Source: Microbacterium sp. SZ1
GTDB taxonomy: Bacteria; Actinomycetota; Actinomycetes; Actinomycetales; Microbacteriaceae
Direction of reading: 5' to 3'
Assembly: GCF_002362255.1 (NCBI RefSeq)
Contig: NZ_LPVV01000001.1
Span: 1 to 64,000 of the forward strand
DNA: 64,000 nucleotides
A program made the translations under genes and the position numbers. Below are positions 33,458-41,300 of this stretch, piece by piece. The number at the start of each line of letters is the position of its first letter. Position 1 is the stretch's first letter. The notes under the pieces are model-generated. The model did not search any database and was not told where the DNA came from. It was given only the letters and a program-made list of their open reading frames with translations.

Positions 33458-35667
33458 CGACCTGCCCGTCGCAGGGCGTGGGCGGCGCGGAACGCCTCCG
33501 CGTGCTCGTGGCCGACCGCAGCCCAATCCCGTCTGCTGAGGTCCGGAGCCCCCTCGACACCTGCAGTGACCGCCTCGCGCACCCGAGCGAGGTCGGATGC
33601 CGTGAGCTCGTGCTCGAACAGGTGCACCCAGCCGTGACCGACCTCCTCGGCAAGCGCCCGGTTGACCTCGTTGTCGGGAACGAGGATCGGGCGGGCGAGC
33701 GAGAGGGCGGCGAGCGCCGTGCCGGAGTTGTGCATGTGCCGGTAGGGCAGCACGATCAGCTCGGCCTCGGAGATCCGCGCGACGAGCTCTGCGTCGTCGA
33801 GGAAACGGAAGCGGAAGTCGATGCGCTCGTCGTCCCCGGCCAGGCCGCGCAGCTCCTCGGCGAGGTCGTCTGTGGAAGGGCGCCCGGCGATCGACAGCGT
33901 GGTTCCGGCGGCATTCAGCTCGCGGAAGGCGCCGATCAGCTGCTCCACGCCCTTGTAACGGCGCACGAGTCCGACGTAGCCGAGTCGCCCCTCGATCGCG
34001 TCCGGCGTCGGATGTGGAGCGAACCAGTCGCGGTAATGCCCGTGGAGGATCGTGCGACGCGCATGACCGGCGGGGAGCGGGGTGTCGTCGTTGAGCGTGA
34101 CCGTGAGCGTCGTGAGGCGATCGAGGGCGCCCAGCAGCGCGAGGTCGATCCGTGCCATGTCGGACGGGCGCTCGAGGTTGTGGAGCGTGCGCACGACGGC
34201 GACCTTCGTCAGGCCTAGGCGAAGCAGGAACAGCGCGGTGAGCAGTCGACGGGCCATGCGGCCGGACAGGCGGTGCCCGCCGACCAGGAGTTCCGGCCAG
34301 TGCACGTGGAACACATCGAGGCGTCCGAGCAGCGCTCGCTTCCATCGAAAGAACGACAGCTCGACGTCCGGCGTCCGGTCGAGCGACTCGCACAGTTGGA
34401 CGAGGTACGGATTCGTGGTCGGGCGCAGCTGCGTGAGCGACTCCATCACGACGAGCGGACGTCGCCTGTCAGCCCGTGCCGCGGCGTACCAGCCGGCGAC
34501 GACGGCGGGCAGTCGGTCCTCCGCCCATCGGCGGTGCGGCCGCCCGGGCGTCGACGCGGTGTCGCGGAGCGCGCGTGCGAGGCTGCGCGGCAGGTCGGGC
34601 GCCTTCGCGGGAACGACCCGCGCGTTCACGTCGGCGAGCGTCGGCGGGCCGCCCAGATCGAGGCACACCACGGGCAGCCCCATCGAGCTCGCCTCGCCCA
34701 CGATCCAGCCGGCCTGATCGTGCATCGACGGGAAGAGCAGTGCGTCCGAGTTCGCAAGGGTCTCGAGCGTCTCGTCGCGCGGCAGATGGCCGCGGAACTC
34801 GACGCGGTCCGTCACACCGAGGGTCGACGCGAGCCGTTGCAGGCGTCGTCGTTCATACCCTTCCCCGAGGACGAGCAGACGCCAGCCCTCGGCCTCGGGC
34901 TGGGCGATGGTCTCGATGGCGAGCGCGGCTCCCTTCCAGGCGAGCAGGCGGCCCGCGAACACCGCCGTCCGTCCGGACGAGGATCCCCGGTGCTCGGGGA
35001 TCTCCTCCGCGAACGCCGCGTTCGGCTCGACGACGACGCGACGCGCGCGACGGAACCGATGTGCGACGTCCGGATTCTGGGCGACGACGAGCGCGGCCCG
35101 CCGAGCGGTGGAGTCACCCCACATCGCCCGCGGGATCGCGGTGAGGATCGTGCGGGCGACCTCGGTCGCGGTGCCACGAGGTCCGAGCCAGCGTCGCAGC
35201 GCTCGGACGGGCACGCGGCTCGCCCCGCCCACCGGCCCCCAGATCACGGGGAGGTCGAGGTCGGCGATGCCGCACGGCATCCAGTCGTTCGCAAAGGTGA
35301 CGTGGTGCGCGAGGTCGAAGCCCACCTCGGCGTGCAGGCGTGCCGCGGTGCGCCCCGCGAGGCGCTGCCACAGCGCGTAGTACCAGTACAGATCCCAGCT
35401 GCGACGCTTCCATCGCATGATCCGTGCCGGCAGGTCGATGTGCACCACCGTCACCCTGGCGGCCAGTGCCGGGTCGGCGGAGAGAGCCGCGGAGAGCGAC
35501 TCACGGAACCGTTCCCTGGTGAGGATCCACACGTCGCCGGTCGTGGCGGCCGCGCGGGCGATCGCCCAGCCGGCGGTCGCCTCGGGGCCCTGGTCGGGGC
35601 CGCACGCATACGCGCTGATCAGGACACGGGGCCTGCGGTCTCCGCGCGGAGGGTCGACGACGGTCAT
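33454..35667 (-). CDS. double glycosyltransferase: two GT4-type modules in one protein
   Basis: ATG 35667 has GGGGAGG nine bases upstream; an earlier in-frame ATG at 35736 has none. The 737-residue product contains a complete GT4 enzyme (1-about 400: YACGPDQGPEATAGW, VIWGPVGG, FAGRLLAWKG, LFPSMHDQAGWIVGEASSMG) followed without a stop by a second GT-B module (about 405-737: VFHVHWPELL, LGYVGLVRRYKG, IVLPYRHMHNSGTA). Each normally is a separate gene. Fusion suggests two sugars added in sequence. It overlaps the GT2-deacetylase gene by 4 bases, so three or four consecutive steps are coupled. Confidence 0.92.
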   Translation of the reverse strand: MTVVDPPRGDRRPRVLISAYACGPDQGPEATAGWAIARAAATTGDVWILTRERFRESLSAALSADPALAARVTVVHIDLPARIMRWKRRSWDLYWYYALWQRLAGRTAARLHAEVGFDLAHHVTFANDWMPCGIADLDLPVIWGPVGGASRVPVRALRRWLGPRGTATEVARTILTAIPRAMWGDSTARRAALVVAQNPDVAHRFRRARRVVVEPNAAFAEEIPEHRGSSSGRTAVFAGRLLAWKGAALAIETIAQPEAEGWRLLVLGEGYERRRLQRLASTLGVTDRVEFRGHLPRDETLETLANSDALLFPSMHDQAGWIVGEASSMGLPVVCLDLGGPPTLADVNARVVPAKAPDLPRSLARALRDTASTPGRPHRRWAEDRLPAVVAGWYAAARADRRRPLVVMESLTQLRPTTNPYLVQLCESLDRTPDVELSFFRWKRALLGRLDVFHVHWPELLVGGHRLSGRMARRLLTALFLLRLGLTKVAVVRTLHNLERPSDMARIDLALLGALDRLTTLTVTLNDDTPLPAGHARRTILHGHYRDWFAPHPTPDAIEGRLGYVGLVRRYKGVEQLIGAFRELNAAGTTLSIAGRPSTDDLAEELRGLAGDDERIDFRFRFLDDAELVARISEAELIVLPYRHMHNSGTALAALSLARPILVPDNEVNRALAEEVGHGWVHLFEHELTASDLARVREAVTAGVEGAPDLSRRDWAAVGHEHAEAFRAAHALRRAGR

Positions 35668-35792
35668 GAGATGGTCCTCCCCTTCGCCGAGGCGTCGACA
35701 GCGCTCCCCAGATGCGTGCCCCCTCGGCCAAGGCATACTCTATCTGGTGATCGACGCCCTCTCTGCGGGGTTCGACGGAGGGGACACGCCGA

Positions 35793-36536
35793 ATGACCAC
35801 GGAGAGCTTCGCCGACTCCATGAGGCGTCTCGCCTCGGCGCAGAAGGGACGCGCGAAGGGTGCGCCCGGCTACAGCGTCTACGTCAACCGTCCCGTCGGA
35901 CGCGTCTTCGCCGCGATCGCGTACCGACTCGGGATGACTCCGAACGGCGTCTCGGGCGTCAGCGCGGTCTTCACGTTCTCCGGCATCCTCGTGCTGGCTC
36001 TGGTCGAGCCGGTCTGGTGGACCGGCATCCTCGTCTGGCTGCTGCTCGCGATCGGCTACGCGCTGGATTCGGCCGACGGCCAGGTCGCCCGTCTGCGGGG
36101 CGGGGGCTCGGTGGCGGGGGAGTGGCTGGACCACTTCATCGATTCGATCAAGATCGTGACGCTGCCGATCGCCACCGCCGTCGCGATCTTCCGCTTCACG
36201 GATCTGGCCGACGCCTACCTGCTCGTACCGCTGGGGTTCGCGATCGTCGCCACGGCGACGTTCTTCGGCATGATCCTCAACGACCTGCTGAAGTCGTCGA
36301 AGGGAATCGCGTCCGCGGCGGAGTCGGGGGGTGGCAGCTCTCTGCGTGCCATCCTGCTCCTTCCGGTCGACTACGGGATCGTGTGCCTCGTGTACGTGCT
36401 GTGGGGGTGGACGTCCGTGTTCGCCGTCGTCTACGCCTTGTTCTTCGCGGCTGCCGCCGCGTTCTGCCTGCTGGCCGCCGTGCGCTGGTTCCGCGCGATG
36501 AGCCGACTCTCGAGCGGAATCGCCGATGGTCGCTGA
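35793..36536 (+). CDS. CDP-alcohol phosphatidyltransferase family membrane protein
   Basis: A 247-residue protein with about six membrane helices and the CDP-alcohol phosphotransferase signature DSADGQVARLRGG...GEWLDHFID (DxxDGxxARx8GxxxDxxxD), residues about 90-118. These enzymes transfer a phospho-alcohol or diester from a CDP donor to a lipid or sugar. With the TagD-like cytidylyltransferase in the same locus, a glycerol-phosphate-type substituent or a phospholipid anchor is plausible. It overlaps the next gene by 11 bases. Confidence 0.92.
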   Translation: MTTESFADSMRRLASAQKGRAKGAPGYSVYVNRPVGRVFAAIAYRLGMTPNGVSGVSAVFTFSGILVLALVEPVWWTGILVWLLLAIGYALDSADGQVARLRGGGSVAGEWLDHFIDSIKIVTLPIATAVAIFRFTDLADAYLLVPLGFAIVATATFFGMILNDLLKSSKGIASAAESGGGSSLRAILLLPVDYGIVCLVYVLWGWTSVFAVVYALFFAAAAAFCLLAAVRWFRAMSRLSSGIADGR

Positions 36537-37443
36537 CGCAGCGCTCGCGATCGTGGTGGTCAACTACGGATCCTCGGACCTGCTCGAGCGCAACCTCGTG
36601 CCGGTGAGCGACGCCCTCCCGAGCGCTGCGGTGTTCGTGGTCGACAACCGGTCGAGCGACGCCGAGGCCGCACGGGTGTCGCGCCTCGCTGCTCGGCAGG
36701 GGTGGACCGCGCTGCTGCAGCAGGACAACACGGGATTCGGAGTCGGGGTCAACCGCGGCGTCGAGGCTGCGCGGTCGAACGGCCGCACCCGGTTCCTGCT
36801 GATCAACCCCGACGCCACGATCGACGCCTCATCGACGCAGAGGCTGCTCGACGCGGTGGACGGCGCCGCTCCCGTCGTCGCCGCCCCGGTGATCGAGGAC
36901 GGGGCAGGACGCACGTGGTCGGCAGGACACGTCCTCGATCTGCGCGACGGGTCGACCCACGGACGCGCCTGGGCACGACGCAACCCTGACGCGCCGGTGC
37001 GCCGCTGGCTGACCGGCGCGGTGCTGATGATCAACGACGCCGCCTGGAGCGCTGTCGGGGGCTTCGACGAGGACTACTTCCTCTACTGGGAGGACGTCGA
37101 CTTCTCGATGCGGGTGGAGGATGCCGGTGGGGCGCTCGTGCTCGTGGAAGATGCGAGAGCGGTGCATGACGAGGGAGGCACGCAGGGCATCGGCGACCCC
37201 GACGTGCACGCGAAATCGCCGGTGTATTACTACTACAACGTCCGGAACCGCATGCTGCTGGCGTTGAAGCTCCTCGATCCCGAGGTCGTGACCCGGTGGG
37301 ACACGGCATCCGTCCCGGCCGCGCGCGAGGTGCTGCTCCGCGGGGGACGCAGACAGCTGCTCCGACCGTGGCGGCCGCTGCGAGCGGTGTGGCGGGGCTG
37401 GCGCGACGGGCGCCGTATCGCCAGACGGTCGCTTCGGGGGTGA
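36526..37443 (+). CDS. GT2 rhamnosyltransferase-like glycosyltransferase
   Basis: A 305-residue GT-A enzyme: AIVVVNYGSSDLLERNL, VVDNRSSD, NPDATIDA (DxD-like), and the C-terminal YFLYWEDVDFSMRVEDAG motif typical of rhamnosyl/GlcNAc transferases of the WbbL type. The C-terminus is strongly basic. It has no transmembrane helix. Its start overlaps the CDP-alcohol transferase, so the two are co-translated. Confidence 0.9.
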   Translation: MVADAALAIVVVNYGSSDLLERNLVPVSDALPSAAVFVVDNRSSDAEAARVSRLAARQGWTALLQQDNTGFGVGVNRGVEAARSNGRTRFLLINPDATIDASSTQRLLDAVDGAAPVVAAPVIEDGAGRTWSAGHVLDLRDGSTHGRAWARRNPDAPVRRWLTGAVLMINDAAWSAVGGFDEDYFLYWEDVDFSMRVEDAGGALVLVEDARAVHDEGGTQGIGDPDVHAKSPVYYYYNVRNRMLLALKLLDPEVVTRWDTASVPAAREVLLRGGRRQLLRPWRPLRAVWRGWRDGRRIARRSLRG

Positions 37444-37505
37444 CGGGATAGAATCCACCCCGACCGCCGCGATCGTGAGCGAATGCACCAGGGGATGGAA
37501 CGAAT

Positions 37506-38153
37506 ATGACGGAAGAGTCGACGAACGACACCGCACGAGCTCCTCGTCGTGCGATGTGGTGGTGGGTCGCCGGGATCGCAGTCCTCGCCGTCGCAGTGAT
37601 CGTGTACTTCGCCGTGACGTCCTCCGGCGCTCCGGAGGACGGCGACGCGTCGCCTCGTCCCACGACGTCGGCCGGCGCGACGGAGGACCCGGCGGAGCAG
37701 GACGATCCCGCGGCCGATCCGACTCCGGATCCCTCGGCGACATCCGAGACGATGCCCGAGCTCGCGCCCGTGTCGCCCGACGAGACCGCCGAGAACGGCG
37801 AGGGCCTCACCGCTCGGATCGTGAAGATGGCGGCAGTCGAGGGCGAAGCCGTGCAGGCCGGTGAGATCGGCGGCCCCGCCGTGCAGTTCACCCTGGAGCT
37901 GACCAACGACACCGACGCCGCCGTCGACCTGGGATTCGTCGCGGTCAACGCCTACATCGGCGAGGATCGGACGCCCGCGGGCGGTCTGGTTCGACCCGGA
38001 GGTGCTCCGTTCGAGGGCTCGCTCGAACCGGGGAAGACGGCCCAGGGCGTCTACGTCTACACGATTCCGGAGAACCAGCGGGATGACGTCACCCTGACTG
38101 TGGACTACCGCGCGGGGCAGCCCGCATTCGCGTTCCGCGGCGCTGTCGGCTGA
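37506..38153 (+). CDS. membrane-anchored extracytoplasmic protein, DUF4352-like
   Basis: ATG 37506 follows AGGGGATGGA; a -10 hexamer TAGAAT lies at 37449-37454, so it has its own promoter. The 215-residue product has a transmembrane helix (about 17-36), an acidic Pro/Thr/Asp linker (40-95) and a C-terminal beta domain of about 120 residues (AVQFTLELTNDTDAAVDLG) like telokin/DUF4352 modules. Function unknown; surface position between polysaccharide genes and the large adhesin-like gene. Confidence 0.75.
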   Translation: MTEESTNDTARAPRRAMWWWVAGIAVLAVAVIVYFAVTSSGAPEDGDASPRPTTSAGATEDPAEQDDPAADPTPDPSATSETMPELAPVSPDETAENGEGLTARIVKMAAVEGEAVQAGEIGGPAVQFTLELTNDTDAAVDLGFVAVNAYIGEDRTPAGGLVRPGGAPFEGSLEPGKTAQGVYVYTIPENQRDDVTLTVDYRAGQPAFAFRGAVG

Positions 38154-38213
38154 CTGAAGTCCGTCCGGTCCGGCCGGAGGTCGGACACTCCAGAGATCCC
38201 CGCGACTTGCGTC

Positions 38214-38243
38214 TTGCCAACGTGACCGGTATGCCGCTACGAT
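38214..38243 (+). promoter_or_regulatory. promoter of the large surface protein gene
   Basis: TTGCCA (38214-38219) and TACGAT (38238-38243) with 18-base spacing. The expected start near 38250 gives an 80-base leader before GTG 38331. Confidence 0.6.
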
Positions 38244-38330
38244 CAGCGCAGGGGAATGGGTCGCCTATGGGGGGCGGCCTTCATCAAGCGCCGTCTTGAC
38301 GCGCGCAGTGCAGAACTCTGGGGAGAAAAA

Positions 38331-41300
38331 GTGCACATCAATTGGGGTGGCCGTGTTGTCGCGGCTGAGAAGGGGAGCGCTCGCCGCCCCCGCGTGGCGC
38401 AGCTGATGGGAGCCGTCGTCACCGCTCTCGCTCTGACGGTCGGCGCGCTCGTCGTACCCGCAGCCGCTTCGGCGGACACGGCTCCGGCGGCAGGAACGCC
38501 GGAGACGGTCGCCGGTGACGCGCTGCCGACGGTGCAGATCGACGGCGTGGTCTACGCCCAGGAGGTCGTCGGCAACACCGTCTACGTGGGTGGCAGTTTC
38601 AGCAAGGCCCGTCCCGCGGGCGCGCCCGCCGGCACGAACGAGACACCTCGCGCGAACCTGCTCGCCTACGACCTCACCACCGGCAACCTGATCTCCTCGT
38701 GGAACCCGGGGACGAACAACACCGTCCTCGACATCAAGAAGTCCGCCGACGGGTCGCGCATCTACGTCGCCGGCATGTTCTCGCAGGCTGCGGGAGCCTG
38801 GCGCTACCGTGTCGCCGCGTTCGACACCGCGACCGGCGCCCTGATCACGAACTGGGCGCCCGAGACCAACGGGCGCGTCGACTCCGTCGCCGTGACCGAC
38901 TCGTCGATCTACCTCGCGGGCGAGTTCACCACCGTCAACGGCGCCCAGCGCACGAAGGTCGCGGCGGTGAGCGCGAGCACCGGCGCCGTCACGGACTTCT
39001 CGGCCGACGTGCAGGGCGGTTACGGTGCGAAGGGCATCGTCGTCTCCCCCGACCGGTCCAAGGTCGTCATCGCGGGATCGTTCACCTCCGTCAACGGCTC
39101 CACCAACCCCGGACGCGGCATCACCGCCCTCGATGCGAGCACCGGCACGCTGCTGCCCTGGGCCATGAACAGCGTCCTGCGGAACGGCGGCACCGCTGCC
39201 GCGATGTACTCGCTCTCCTCCGACGGCGACAGCGTCTACGGCACCGGGTTCGACTTCGGCGGGACCTCGCAGGACGGCTTCGAGGGCGGATTCCGCGCGA
39301 ACTGGAGCGACGGCAGCCTGGTCTGGATGGAGGACTGCCACGGCGACAGCTACGACATCGCCCCCACCGCAGACACCACCTACGTCGTCGGCCACCCGCA
39401 CTACTGCGGCAACGTCAACGGGTTCCCCGAGACCAACCCGCGCTCGTTCAAGCACTCGCTCGCCTTCTCCAAGGCACCCAACGGCAAGGCGATCACCAAC
39501 GACACGCAGGGCTACCGCAACTTCGCCGGTCAGCCGACGAGCGACCTGCTCCAGTGGTACCCGGAGTACGTCCCGGGCACGTACACCGGTCAGTCGCAGG
39601 GACCGTGGCAGGTCACGGCATTCGGGAACTACCTCCTCGTCGGCGGTGAGTTCCTCAAGGTCAACGGCGCGGGCCAGCAGGGCATCGTGCGCTTCGCGAC
39701 GAAGACCGTCGCACCCAACAAGCAGGGCCCGCAGGTCCAGGGTGGAGCGTGGTCGCTGAGCGCCACCTCCTTCCAGACCGGCGTGAACCGCCTCTCCTGG
39801 ACCGCGAACTACGACCGCGACAACCAGAGCCTCAAGTACCAGGTGTTCCGGCAGGACAAGGGCATGACGACGCCCATCTACGAGACCGACCAGCTCTCGA
39901 ACTTCTGGACGCGCCCCGCGATGTCGTATCGCGACAACACGGCCGTGCCCGGCACGACCTACAACTACCGCGTCAAAGCCACGGACGCGTTCGGCAACAG
40001 CACCCAGAGCGACTGGACCCCGGTCACGACAGCGGCTGCCGGTGTCTCGACCGCCTACGACGACGCCGTGCTCACGAGTGCGCCCGTGGACTACTGGCCC
40101 CTCAACGAGGGCAGCGGCGCGGCCGGCTTCGACTGGTCGGGCGGCAACGACCTCGTCGTCGCCAACGCGACCCGCGGCACGGCCGGTCCGGTCGGCACCG
40201 CCACGGCGACGACGTTCTCCGGGTCCTCGAATTCCGGCGCGCGGACCGCGAACAGCATCCAGGGGCCGCAGACCTTCACGGCGGAGGCGTGGTTCAAGAC
40301 CGGCAGCACCCAGGGCGGCAAGATCCTCGGGTTCGGCAACGCGGCGACGGGCAACTCCGGCAGCTACGACCGTCACGTGTACCTCGATAACTCCGGCCGC
40401 GTCACCTTCGGCGTCTACCCGGGCGCGACCCGCACCATCACGAGCGGCACCGGCTTCAACAACAACCAGTGGCACCACGTGGTGGCGTCGCTGAGTCCGG
40501 CCGGGCAGGTGCTCTACGTCGACGGCGTGAAGATCGGCGAACGCTCCGACACGACGTCCGCCCAGGATTACACCGGCTACTGGCGTATCGGCGGCGACAA
40601 CTTCGGATCCTGGCCGAACGTCGGATCCAGCGCCTACCTGAACGGATCGATCTCGAACGTCGCGATCTACGACCGCGCGCTCACCCGCAAGGAGATCGAC
40701 GCGCACTGGGTGGCCAGCGGCCGCACCAGCACGATTCCCGCGGCTCCGGCCGACTCCTACGGCAAGTCCGTGTTCGATCTCGATCCGACGCTCTACTGGC
40801 GCCTGAACGAGACCGGCACCGGTACCACGGCCGCCGACTCGGGTATCAACGGGTCGACCGGAACCTACACCGGCAACACGAGCGTGCTCGTGAAGAACCA
40901 GACCGGCGCGATCTCGGGTGTGAGCAACAAGGCTGTGCGCTGGGCGCCGACCACCAGCTCGACGACCGTGCGCCTCGCCGGGACGAAGCAGTACGTCGCA
41001 CCGCAGGTCTTCTCCTCCGAGGCGTGGTTCAAGACGACGACCACGGCCGGCGGCAAGATCCTCGGCTTCGGCGACAGCAACAGCGGACTCAGCAGCAGCA
41101 ACGACCGTCATATCTTCATGACGCCGAACGGCGTGCTGAACTTCGGCGTCTGGAACAACGCGCAGTTCACCATCAGCACGCCGGGTTCGTACAACGACGG
41201 ACAGTGGCACCACGTGGTCGGTTCGCTCTCGGGAGACGGCATGGCCTTCTATGTCGACGGCGCACTCGTCGGGACGAACGCCAACACCGTCGCGCAGGAC

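Noticed and set aside
38161..38197. Inverted repeat GTCCG...CGGAC after the gene at 37506 as terminator
   Set aside because: Only five base pairs in the outer stem with several mismatches inside; not convincing enough to list.
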